Source of the DNA: Augochlora pura
Taxonomy: Eukaryota; Arthropoda; Insecta; Hymenoptera; Halictidae
NCBI RefSeq assembly: GCF_028453695.1
Contig: NC_135774.1
Span: 6,324,001 to 6,388,000, forward strand
Direction: 5' to 3'
Length of the DNA: 64,000 nucleotides
A model generated the notes under the pieces. It did not search any database, was not told the DNA's origin, and saw only the letters and a list, made by a program, of their open reading frames with translations. The position numbers were made by a program, and so were the translations under genes. Shown piece after piece: positions 44,639-54,620 of the stretch; positions within the stretch are counted from its first letter, which is position 1, and each line of letters begins with the position of its first letter.

Positions 44639-44680
<42 letters not shown>
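44539..44680. other. Assembly gap (100 N) followed by a run of 42 G
   Basis: N at 44539-44638, then 42 consecutive G at 44639-44680. The gap very likely reflects failure to sequence or assemble through a longer G run. Long frames crossing it are meaningless. Confidence 0.95.
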
Positions 44681-44681
<1 letters not shown>

Positions 44682-45164
44682 GCTGAACGAATCGATAAAA
44701 CGGACTGGCAGGGGTGTCCGCGCGCGCGGACCCGCAATTAACCCGTTTGCATCATTAAGCGGAATATTCCGCGCGCGATGATCGTCTTCCATCACCGGCG
44801 CGATATATGTTACAATGGTGGTGCCTTGCTAAATGTCGCGGGGTCCGAATTGAAAATGTATTTCTAGCGTAAGTGAGATACGATTCTTTGAGCCTCGCGG
44901 TTCGTCTTTATGTTTGTTGGCATCTCGTGAGAGAGTGAGGGAGAAAGAGAATTTGGGACAGGGAGAAAAAGAGGGACAATTCGAGAAAAAAGAAAGAGGA
45001 ATTTGAGACAGCGAGATAAAGAGAGAGAATCCGAAAAGAGAGGGAATTTGACAGACAGAAAGAAGTAAAGAGAGAGAGCTGGAACGAAAACTCGGAGCGA
45101 AAGAAACAACTTGGAAAGGCAGCTGCAGCATAAATAAACGCTAGAATGAAAACGTTGACATTCG
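44681..45164. other. Single-copy DNA with CGGAATATTCCG repeat piece and purine tract
   Basis: 44742-44785 (CCGTTTGCATCATTAAGCGG, AATATTCCGCGCGCG) matches the family at 30300-30475. 44930-45090 is polypurine with GAATTTGAGACAG units. No gene. Confidence 0.65.
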
Positions 45165-45470
45165 GGACGTCCTTACGGCGTACACCAGATGTCTTTAAGA
45201 CGTCTTAAGGACGTCCATTTAGACGTTAAAAGGAAATGTCTAAAATACATCCTGATTTGTAACACTGGACGTTTGTAGGACATTCGTAGGAGACTTTCGA
45301 TCTCAAAGATGTTTTGAATGTCGTATACCGGACGTTTTTAAAACGTCTTAACGACGTCCATTTTAGATCTGAACATCTTACGCCCTAAAATTGACGTCTT
45401 AAAGTTTTAAATACATCTTTATTTGTAACAAAGAACGTTTCCCGGACGTTCTTAGGACATTCGAGGCGTC
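45165..45470. repeat. GACGTC repeat block (plus-type)
   Basis: The marker TACATCYTKATTTGTAACA occurs at 45246 and 45412, 166 bases apart, each followed by GGACGTTTGTAGGACATTCG-like sequence. GAATGTCGTATACCGGACG also occurs. Ends exactly at a piggyBac-type TTAA. Confidence 0.88.
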
Positions 45471-45487
45471 TTAACCCCTTCCCGTAC

Positions 45488-45640
45488 TTTAGCGAGTCTG
45501 ACTCGCGATGTAGATTTTTGCCCAAACATGAATATCGCGAGTCAGACTCGCGACCAGATACTTGGGCCAAACATAAATATGGCGAGTCTGAGTCGCGAAC
45601 AGATACTTGGGCCAAACGTAAACATAAAAAGCCGAGCTCG
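45488..45640. repeat. Sub-terminal palindromic minisatellite in piggyBac-type element
   Basis: Three to four units of about 50 bases, each with a dyad CGCGAGTCAGACTCGCG or GCGAGTCTGACTCGCG followed by CAGATACTTGGGCCAAACAT. The dyad is a 7-base inverted repeat around a short centre. Confidence 0.88.
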
Positions 45641-45774
45641 CGGACTGATTTTTTGCCCGTTACGCTCGTGACTGAATGTTAGTTCCTCTCAGTACCTCAG
45701 AACAGTTAGTCACGATTCTTATCGTTGCTGTTACAAAGCAGTTCAATTATTAAAATTTAAAAAACCCCTTCAAA

Positions 45775-45870
45775 ATGCAAGGTACAAAAGTGTTTAGTGA
45801 AGGCCGTGATAACGAATCTTCTGATAGTGACGTGTTTATACCAGTTGCAAAGCGAATAAGGCATCTATAA
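45775..45870 (+). pseudogene. Truncated 31-codon start of a probable piggyBac transposase
   Basis: ATG at 45775, reading SEGRDNESSDSDVFIPVAKR and ending at a TAA (45868-45870). It sits about 300 bases from the left end, the usual place for the start of a piggyBac transposase. The acidic Ser/Asp-rich leader followed by a basic patch is typical of such N-termini but weak evidence alone. Everything downstream, including the DDD core, is missing. Alternatively a chance frame. Confidence 0.5.
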
Positions 45871-46093
45871 ACGTAAATAAATATCTAAAAACGTAAAAGC
45901 ATTAGAGTTTACTTCCACAACTTCAGTATCGCGTAAAATTGACTATATGACTATATCACAGGTATTGCGGGCATCTATATTTCGGATCGTATTGCGACTG
46001 TTTACAAACATCAGTCTGGTCCGTTTAGCGCCCGTTGATGCGGACCGCTCGGGCCCGAGTTTCGTCGAGCTAAATGGCACGGGAAGGGGTTAA

Positions 46094-46779
46094 GGACAGT
46101 CGCGATCCGCAACCGTTACTCATCACCGAGCACGGAATATTCCGCGAGTCGCCGCTTGTTTCTGAATTTCGCGCGCCTATCCCGACGATACGGGCCAGTC
46201 GGCAGTCTCACGCCGCGGACGTTTGACACAGAAACTCGAAATAATAGACTGATGATGCTCACTTGCGACCAAGTTCATTTTCGCGGCTGACTTTCGACGC
46301 GATAGGGTTGCCGCGCGCGCGTTCGGAACTCGCATAGACGAACGGTGACCGGAAAACTAGGCGAACTAGTTCAGTGAATTGACCTAGAAACGGCCTCTCC
46401 TCACCGGTCTGGACCGTCAAAATGCCGACGACCGGCACACTGGCACCAACAGCAGCGCGCCATTCGAACATCGGCCGGCTTTTGTCCATCGAGAGATGGA
46501 ATTCAGTTAGCAAGATTGCTTCGGCTGACCGTTCGATTTCCTCCGCCGGAAATTGAGAAGAATTTCGAGTCGATAACGAGGCAGCAGGACGCGCGACCAG
46601 CTCGTCGTAAAAATTGATATCCTCGGCCAGAGATTACGTGGACGAGCATTGCATTTATCAAGGGGCCACGACCCACCACGGATCGACCGAAGACCGGCAT
46701 GATACATTGCGAAGTAATCAGCCGGGCTATCGGAGGCTGTTCATTGACATGGTAATGTACCGCGCAGGCAATTTGAGGT
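46094..46779. other. GC-richer block with CGGAATATTCCG repeat piece
   Basis: 46100-46165 (GACAGTCGCGATCCGC, ATCACCGAGCACGGAATATT) matches 30380-30440 and lies immediately outside the piggyBac-type element. 46190-46780 is CpG-rich with overlapping minus frames of 65-84 codons and no domain. Confidence 0.6.
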
Positions 46780-47245
46780 CTCGTGATCTGTGAAGCGATG
46801 TTCCGTTTGGCATAACATAGCCGATTAAGATGGCTAAAACTGCCCTCAGAAGTTTTTCGATGGGGTTGACCAATAAAAACACATCCTCACGAAATGTTAA
46901 CCTTATAACGTACCCATAGGGGTAGTTACAGAGTAAATAAGATCACGCGCTTTTCCATCGATTCAAAGCTATCGGAGAGAAAATACATACGGAAATAGTT
47001 GCAGAGTACAAAATTATTTTAACGATTCTCGAACTGTATATGATCGTCATTAGGACTTTGTTCAATGATTCATGTATTTAGCTTGAGAATAAGTATAAGA
47101 CCCCCAAGGGCAATTTTGATTATTTTAGTTGACCAGACTCTTTTGAAGATCGAGGGTGCGCGATTCTCGTCCAGCCGAACGTCGATGGCGGTTTTTAACG
47201 TAGTACAGTTTCCGTGAATGGGATGTTGCTCGTTGGATGCAGAAT
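46780..47245 (-). repeat. Inverted dispersed repeat pair, right copy
   Basis: Reverse-complement partner of 41588-42040. On the minus strand an open stretch reads FLLVNPIEKLLRAVLAILIG and continues YVMPNGTSLHRSRDLKLPAR. A hydrophobic stretch plus basic tail might be a relic of a membrane-protein exon, but no family is recognised. The left copy diverges after LVM. Confidence 0.9.
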
Positions 47246-47561
47246 TCCGACGCGGTAAAAGATTCTATCGCGGCCGTTTGTTGATGTTCCGGTGTTTTCG
47301 AGAACGAGAAGCGTGATTTCATCCCTCGGAACGGTGCCGCGTTGCGAACTCAAATTAGATTTCTCTAACAGATGAATTGCTCTAGTTGCGCGATAAGTTT
47401 CACGATTTTCTGAATGGCTGAGATTCGAAACTTCCCTTCTGAATCCGTAGAGCCCCTGGACCCAATAAATCTGTCTAGCTTGAATAACTCCTTCGTTTCT
47501 AACGATGCAAGCGACGGATTCGAGGTTGCCTAAATATTTCCAAAACTCTAGCCAGGTAATA
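47246..47561. other. Single-copy DNA, no gene seen
   Basis: Balanced composition. It probably contains the continuation of the inverted repeat that the N gap at 41488 hides in the other copy. Confidence 0.5.
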
Positions 47562-47800
47562 CAAGAACGTCTGTAAGACGTCTGGAATGTCCTGCGGACG
47601 TGCTACGAACGGCCTAATAACGTCCTTTCTTTTAAACCAAGACATCCTGTAAACGTTTTTATAACATCCTTTAGAGGTTGTTAAAACGTCCCCCAGTCCA
47701 CTTATGGGCGTCCTTAAGGCGCATTTAAACTGTTTTTAAGTCGTTTTTAAGACGTCTGTTTTCGACGTCTATTGTGGAACCTCTTTAAGCCATCCTTAAG
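47562..47800. repeat. GACGTC repeat block
   Basis: AAGAACGTCTGTAAGACGTC, GGAATGTCCTGCGGACGT, then TTTTTAAGTCGTTTTTAAGACG units; mixed markers of both orientations. Confidence 0.85.
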
Positions 47801-48524
47801 ATATTTTTCTTAATTGCAAAAATGCTACTTTTCATAAAAAAACAAGGATAAAAATGAAGATAAAATAAATAAATAGAATAAAATAAATGAAGAATAAAAT
47901 GAAAAGAATTCTTCTAATCACAATTACTGTATATTGCAGAATGCTTTGGCTAAAAGAAACGCCTATAAAATTCGATTTCAGCTAGGATCTCATCCTTGTT
48001 TCGGTTCACGTGACATCGAGTAAACGCTGATACAGGTAATGAAGTAAAAGTTTCTGCCATATGCAATGTACATTAAAATGGAAGGAGTTCGATGAGTCGT
48101 GCTTCGACGCAGAATTAATTCGATAGTCTGAAAGGTCGAAGAGAGTTGGATTCGCTATGAGTAAAAGGCTAGAAAAAGAAAGACCTAAAATATAGTCGCC
48201 ATGGTTGTTCGCCGATGACTTTCAAATGAATTGTTCATGCACGACGAAACATCCTACAGAATCAAGGGTGCGCATCTGTTCGCGAAGCTGAATTCAAAAT
48301 AATTACTGTACGTCGTCAAACGAAGCGGTAATAACAATTCGATTACTGTTCCAGAAGGACGCTGGGGTCCGACCAGAGCGGACCCCCATAACCTTTGTAT
48401 TACGAATTGCTAGTGACGAAATATTTAATCTGGATAGTCTGCGCTCTTGCTGGTTTCCTACCTATGCCTGTCTCTCTCTTTCTCTCGTACCCTCTATTCC
48501 TCGTTAAAAATAAATGCGTAATAA
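47801..48524. other. Single-copy DNA, no gene seen
   Basis: 47820-47930 is A-rich (AATAAAATAAATGAA words). The rest is unremarkable; a 71-codon plus frame from 48395 runs into the next GACGTC block and has no domain. Confidence 0.5.
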
Positions 48525-48765
48525 ATACGTCTCGCATGTCCTACGAACGTCCTAAAAACATTCTAGATAAGTTTTGTGTTACAAATCGAGACAAATTTCA
48601 GATGTGTTAAAAAAAGTCTGGTATATAATATTTGTAGCGTCTTTAAAATGTCTCGAATGTCCTAAAAACGTCCTAAAATCGCGTCGTGTTACAAATCCAG
48701 ACGTCTTTTAGACGTCCCGTTAACGTCTCAAAGACGCCAATTTTTAGCCGTAAGACGCTCAGACC
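48525..48765. repeat. GACGTC repeat block (minus-type)
   Basis: TGTCCTACGAACGTCCTAAA, then TGTGTTACAAATCSAGAC at 48575 and 48687: the reverse complement of the plus-type markers at 17.2, 45.2 and 49.2 kb. Confidence 0.88.
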
Positions 48766-49149
48766 TAAAGCAGAGGTCTTTATGACAGGCAGCGCTTATT
48801 GGCACATTTTTCGTACGCGCGACTTCGCAATCCTGTCTGATTTTTCACATAAATCGCATTCGATTACGGAAAAACAGTGGGTTCGCGGTATATTATTCTA
48901 GAGCAGATTTCAAAGTCGAGAGGAGATTACTTTCTGCTCTTTCGCTCCTTTCACATTGAAATTTTCATTCTTCCCCTCTCGGCGCAGCCGGGGTTTATAA
49001 CATCGCGAATTTATCAGGGGGCTGAGCCATAGGAATGGAAAATACTCGAAGGGTGTAAAGATGAAATCAGCGTCGCTAGGGCGAGTCCGCTTGGAAAAGG
49101 GGAGAGAAGATCGAGAGAGAGAGAGAGATAGGGGGGGGGGGGGGGGAGA
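48766..49149. other. Single-copy DNA ending in GA and G16 runs
   Basis: (GA)n at about 49112-49128 and 16 G at 49131-49146. A 71-codon plus frame starting within the preceding repeat has no domain. Confidence 0.6.
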
Positions 49150-49410
49150 GAAAACGTCTGAAATTTGTTTTAATTTTCAACGCAAAACGTTTGTAGGATG
49201 TTCGTAGGACATTTTCTGGACGTTTGTAGGACATTCGAGACGTCTTAAAGGCCTTCCAAATGTTGTATACCAGACTTCCTAAAGACGTCTACAGTACGTC
49301 TTGATTTGCAATGCAGGGCGGTTTTAAGACCTTTCCAGGACGTTCGCAAGACATTCCAGATATCTCACAGACGTCTAAAAAAGATACCATGACTTACAAT
49401 GCAGGACGTT
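49150..49410. repeat. GACGTC repeat block (plus-type)
   Basis: GTTTGTAGGATGTTCGTAGG, AAATGTTGTATACCAGAC and TACGTCTTGATTTGCAATGC in the order seen at 45.2 kb, then a partial second unit. Confidence 0.88.
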
Positions 49411-50200
49411 TCTAGAGCAATCAATGCGTACTTTTCAATGAATTAAAGTAAAAATAACCCGTTTGTTTTAATTCTCAAGAAATCTCCAATTTTCCAATTT
49501 CTTTTCAGTTTTCCGTTTTTAATAATTACATTCAACGACCGAAAGATCTGAAAAAATTCTTTGGTATGCGCCTTGATGTCCCAAAATAAGCCACATTCTT
49601 TTACCTTGTAATTATCCAGTTAAGGACAAGTTTTACATTGCTAAAAATTTGTAAAAATAAGTTTCTCTTGTTTAGCTATCGAATGTTATAGCAGCAATCA
49701 TGGAAAAACATTTAAGGACAGCTTTGACCATCTTAGTTGGTTTTTGTAACTGAAAGAGGACCATCGCTTCCATGCACGCATTTTAATTGCGGTAATACGA
49801 GTTTTAGTTTCTACTCGTCGCAGAGCTCTTATCTGGCTTCGAATGGTCGCGATTTCGAAATTCGTGCGCCGCGTCGGGAGCATGCATTTTCTTAACGACG
49901 GTAATGAAACCGTGGTCGTCCGTCACCGCCTTCGACCGTTCGTTTCTCTTTGAAATTCCATCTGCCTCGCCGAGATCGAGCAAACACACCTCCCTACCGC
50001 CGACAAAATACACTTCTACCGTAATTATTTGTTGACTTCTGCCGCCCGGAACGGAGGCTGGCCTAATTTGGGCCGGCTGCTGGATTCCACCGAATTCTTA
50101 ATTAATTAACACGTGTTCCCCCTGCTGAGAATTAATGGCTTTGCTGAGGTCGTTGGAATTTGGGGTGTTTTAAGACGGAAGTATGATAGAACGGAATAAT
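49411..50200. other. Single-copy DNA, no gene seen
   Basis: 49690-49770 weakly matches the edge of the inverted repeat pair (41950-42020), giving a possible third copy. 49800-50130 is GC-richer with two overlapping minus frames lacking domains. Confidence 0.5.
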
Positions 50201-51600
50201 GTTATATGTTAAATATTTATTAAATCTATTACTTTATTATTTATTCATTCATTCATTCATTCATTCGTTTATTTATTTATTTAGTTATTTATTTATGTAA
50301 TTATTTATTTAATTATGTATTTAATTATATAATACTTTCTCATTTTATTATTTTTATATTGTAGATTATGGAAAATAAAGTAGACTACTGATTAAATATG
50401 ACTTAAAATTGCTTCCTTTGACAATTTCAAATATTTAAAATTAAGAAATAAAATGTTAACGTGGTAAAGCGACGATATTAGAAACGGTAGTAAAAGAGAA
50501 TATAGAATATCGAACATAAAATATAGAATAAAGAATATAGAATAAGGAATATAAAACACAGAACATAACGTATTTTATATTTATATTTTTACTTTATATT
50601 TTTATGTCTATATTTATACCATATAAACATAAAAAAAGATGAATTTATAATTGCATTTTAGTATAAGTGCAAGACAAAATTTCAACTAAATATTATATAA
50701 AGTTAGCAGATAACTATAAGTTAGCAATATAAGTTAGCTGGTCTCGCGTCAGTCGAACTCGACTCTCATTGGTCATTGTTTTTCGTTAATAACGCATCAA
50801 CTACACGTCGGAGAATATTTTTATAAAGGAAACAGTTGCTTTAAACGACCACAGGAACTCATCATTTCCTTATCGCCAGCAACTTTTAAAACACCCTGTA
50901 TAGTAAACCCAAATATGTAATAAAATAACAAAGGACGTTCTTCTTATCCTTCGATTTTTTGCATCGATTAAAAGAATCCTTGCGCATAAAATTCTATCGT
51001 CCAAATATTATTGACCATTGTTAATTAAATTTATTTCGATTAGAAATTAATAAAATAATTGATAATTATGGACGTTACATTACGTTTGACGTCGTTGAAG
51101 ACAGAAAGGACAAATCGTGCGTCGTTTAAGAACTTGTGTCATTCATTCAGATGATAGTTCCTGTTTAGTCATGTACTATTTCCGTGAAGAATGATTTCAG
51201 AAATTCATGTAATGTCATTTGCAACGATGCGAGACGTAATTGCCATAAACTGTGCGATATTCTTCACGGTAATTTGCAAGTAACTCTGTTTGGCTCTGTT
51301 GAAATAAATTCTCCCAGCATACAACAAAAAAATGCAAAAATAAAATAGAGAGAAAATTATAGTACATATTATAATTTAATCTATTGTAATCATAATAATG
51401 TAAAACGATTTAAGTATTATGCTATATTATAATTATAATAATCTAGAACGATTTAAATATTACAATTTAATATAGTATCATTATAATAATGTAAAACATT
51501 TAAACGTATTATAAATAAATTTTTATGTATTATTTATTATTATATTATTTGTTTTGATTATTAATTGTATTTGAAATCACATTATGAAATTAAATTAAAG
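50201..51600. other. AT-rich DNA, one transposon-end-like word
   Basis: ATTC and ATTT tetranucleotide runs at 50238-50340 and AGAATATAGAATAAGGAATA words at 50495-50560. 50740-50900 is a balanced segment ending AAAACACCCTGTATAG, the kind of terminal word seen on insect DNA transposons; compare 13425 and 55724. No gene. Confidence 0.5.
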
Positions 51601-52108
51601 CTATTTCCACGGTAAAGGTGATCGAAGCGCCATGAATCACAATAATTCGATTTCTCTCAACTACTCTTTGTTAATCGACATCCGGTGCATTCTCATGTTA
51701 GGTCACCGAGTGTTTTAAAGAAGGTAGTTATTCGCAGTGTCACGATTGCTATTAACACGCTCGCTGTCGTGTCGGTTACCGGTGACCGACACAGAATTTT
51801 CCATTCACGCCGCGTTGATCACTGCCGACCGATTTATGCAACTTCTTTTTTTTTGCGCGATTATGGCCACTTTTACAGTCGCAACAACGTCCATAATTTT
51901 CATTCACTTTCGTTTCACACCTGACTTCGACCGATCATGTTTTAACACTGTAATTACCGAGCCGTAAACGCGACCAATGCGAGCCGCTTTGTAACAATAG
52001 AAAGTTAGGATATAGGTAAACTTTATTCGAGTCTTATTATAATATATGCTTCGAAAAGAAATTTAGAACATTTTTCTAGATGTAAGTAACTTGTAAAATG
52101 TAAAATGT

Positions 52109-52147
<39 letters not shown>

Positions 52148-52395
52148 AGTGTAAAGTGTAAAATATAAAATATTAATTACAAATTATAAAATATATCTTT
52201 TCTAAAATACAAATTATACATCATATCTTTCTAAAATACATCTTCCTGAAAAATAAAATATAAAACATGTCTCTCTAAAATATGAAATATAAAATGTAAG
52301 AACTTTGTCGCGTTCGATTCCACTATTAAAAAACTAACAACTTCTCAAAAGGCACTCGAACACTGTTCCTCCCATTAACCATGTAACCCAACTAT
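51601..52395. other. Single-copy DNA with GA microsatellite
   Basis: (GA)n at 52113-52142, with TAAAATGTAAAATG words around it. 51685-51967 carries two overlapping plus frames without domains. Confidence 0.5.
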
Positions 52396-52985
52396 CTCTC
52401 CGACATGCCGCGAGTAACATGTCACCTTACAGTACCCCACAAGTAAGATCACAAATTTTCCGGGAGCCAGGTGCATACATCGATGGGCTTCGATTCCGTC
52501 GGAACCGGTTTCGAAAGCGGCGGCTTTCCGTCGCGACAGTTTCCTTGGAAAATATTGTTGCACGTTCTAGGCGCGGTCTATTAACAATTTCCTTGATCCG
52601 TGTCAGAGTGCCGCGTTTCTTTCCTCGCAGGACAATTTCTCGGCGGTGCGCGTGCCGCGAATATAACGCGATCGCTTTGTAATCGTCGCACGCGTCGCGC
52701 CATCCGCGAGCGTATCGGTGCGCGTGGCGCGCGATTTGATTCCGCGTACTCCGCCGATTTTTATTCGCGGCGGCGTTTATCGATTTATCGTTGTCGGGAC
52801 GCCGGCATATCTAATAAATAGACAGCCGATATTTATGCAGGTGCACCGGAGTACGAAATAAAAGCCGTTGCGGCGTTGCTTCTGCTCCAATTTAATGTGC
52901 TGAAAAATCCCGTTGCCGAGGAATCGGCTTCTCTCGCAGACAGAACATTTTATTTTTCTCGAACGTTCTCGATGACGAGCGGACA
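52396..52985. other. GC-rich block, no gene accepted
   Basis: CpG-dense sequence with four overlapping Arg/Ser-rich frames of 62-87 codons on both strands and no domain, splice context or bias favouring one. Possible regulatory island. Confidence 0.5.
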
Positions 52986-53344
52986 ATGAACAATGGAAAA
53001 AAAAAACAGGACGTTTGCTGTGTCATTTGATAAACCTAATCCGAGCGCTTGCGGACAGTCGTGGCAATTTCACGCTTTTTTTGTGTGTTAAACTTGTCCC
53101 TATTTTATGAATGCTTTAATTCTTTTGGTAGCGGCTAAAATAACGCGTCATATTTGACGAAATATACATATTTATTCTACTTTTTGTGTATTTATTAAAA
53201 TATTTTTTAATATTTATGTTTATTATATTCTATGAATATTATGTAATGTTATAATATAACATAACTGTTCCTATTATAACATATTTATATATACAATTAT
53301 ATAATACAACATACTAAAATATATTAAAATATAATCATTCCTAG
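52986..53344. other. AT-rich spacer, no gene seen
   Basis: Mostly ATATTATAATATAAC-type sequence before the next GACGTC block. Confidence 0.5.
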
Positions 53345-53985
53345 ATATCATAAGAACGACTTTAAAATGTCTCTTGTGCGACATCCGCCCTTTAGACGAC
53401 TAAGACATTTCATGGAGGTTTCATAGTCATCTCCAAGGCGTCCTGCGAATATCTTACTAACGTCCTAGAAACATCTCGTGTTACAAATCAAAACGTCTTT
53501 AGGACGTCTTTAAGGAGCAATTTGAAAGTTTAGAAGCCATCTCATGGACGTTCTTGGATGTCTTATGGACGATTTAGAGACGTCTTTAAGAAGTTTCTAA
53601 TATCCTACGAATGNNNNNNNNNNNNNNNNNNNNNNNNNNNNNNNNNNNNNNNNNNNNNNNNNNNNNNNNNNNNNNNNNNNNNNNNNNNNNNNNNNNNNNN
53701 NNNNNNNNNNNNNTTTTAAGTACGTTCCATACATGGCTACTATAAGGTATTTAAAGGACATTTTAAAGAAATCTTTAGAACTTTTTAAAGACGTTTAAAT
53801 AGACGTTTTAAAGATATCCCATATGTGACGTCTACAAGATGTCTAAAGGACGTTTTAAATACATCCAATAAAAGAATATAAAGAACGATTTAAAGGCATC
53901 CCATATCAGACGTTTTGAAGACGTCTAGAAGACGTTTTCAAGTCGTGTTTAGTACCTATCAAAGACGTCCCATATAAGACGTAAA
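53345..53985. repeat. GACGTC repeat block (minus-type) with N gap
   Basis: GAATATCTTACTAACGTCCT, TCGTGTTACAAATCAAAACG, then many TTTAAAGACGTT units. Exactly 100 N (53614-53713) interrupt it. The right edge CCCATATAAGACGTAAACAG matches the repeat B-linked edges at 15.96 and 43.66 kb. Confidence 0.88.
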
Positions 53986-54620
53986 CAGTTTTTTTACATC
54001 AATACAACTTTTCTCTCATTGTACATTCTTTCCACTCTTCCAACTATTTTCAGCGCTTTTAATTATCTTATCGACTCCGTCGCTGTGTATAAGTCCCATA
54101 CACGGCCGCTGACGCGAAAGCGAAGGCGGTAGATATTCGAAACGCATTACCGAGACGGTACAGTCACCGAGTAGTGACTGAATTTCCGCGTGCTCGTTAA
54201 CCCTCAACCAATCGGAATAATTAAGTTGCCGAGTTTCTTTCCGAAGTTCCGACGTGCCGCGCGAAACTTCTCTCTCCGCCATCGTTCGGATCGAGTCGAA
54301 CGGCAACGGTCCCTGCACCGCTCTCGAAATCGGCCGCCGCCGCTCGCTTTCGGAGACCACGTGATTTACACCGAGCCGAACCGGCGAGCTCCAACGACAG
54401 CGGAACAGCGTGACCTGTAATTATCTGGCCGTAGAGAACGAATGAATTACGTTCGCGCGTAAAAAGACGTAATTATGGTGGGTGATGTTTCGGTCGACGT
54501 TCGCCCGGTTTGTTTGTGAACCGACCCCATGGAACAATGGCGGGCCTTGCAAGGCTTCTTGGGCCGAATAAATTATTTCGTGAATGCTATAAAAATAATG
54601 TAATTGGTACATGTATAGTT
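53986..54620. other. GC-richer block, 114-codon frame not accepted
   Basis: A minus frame (54360-54016) of 114 codons rich in Arg, Ser and Glu faces a 76-codon plus frame. No domain is seen and the region is CpG-rich, where long chance frames are expected. Confidence 0.45.

Larger units (their letters stand above)
45471..46093 (+). mobile_element. Non-autonomous piggyBac-type element (about 0.6 kb)
   Basis: TTAA (45471-45474) then CCCCTTCCCGTACTTTAG; the right end read inward is CCCCTTCCCGTGCCATTTAG, flanked by TTAA (46090-46093). The first 11 bases of the ends are identical and more pair after a small offset. The left third holds a palindromic minisatellite (45488-45640), the middle a short coding start (45775-45870), the rest nothing recognisable. 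Full piggyBac elements run about 2-3 kb, so this is a deletion derivative. Confidence 0.85.

Noticed and set aside
43908..44795. 295-codon minus-strand frame
   Set aside because: It crosses a 100-N gap, a 42-G run and a GA microsatellite; almost all of it is repeat or unknown sequence.
46780..47245. Odorant or gustatory receptor exon from the hydrophobic peptide LLRAVLAILIGYVM
   Set aside because: Only one short hydrophobic stretch, no family signature, and the rest of the repeat is full of stops.
54016..54360. 114-codon minus-strand frame
   Set aside because: Opposed by another frame on the plus strand; no domain found.
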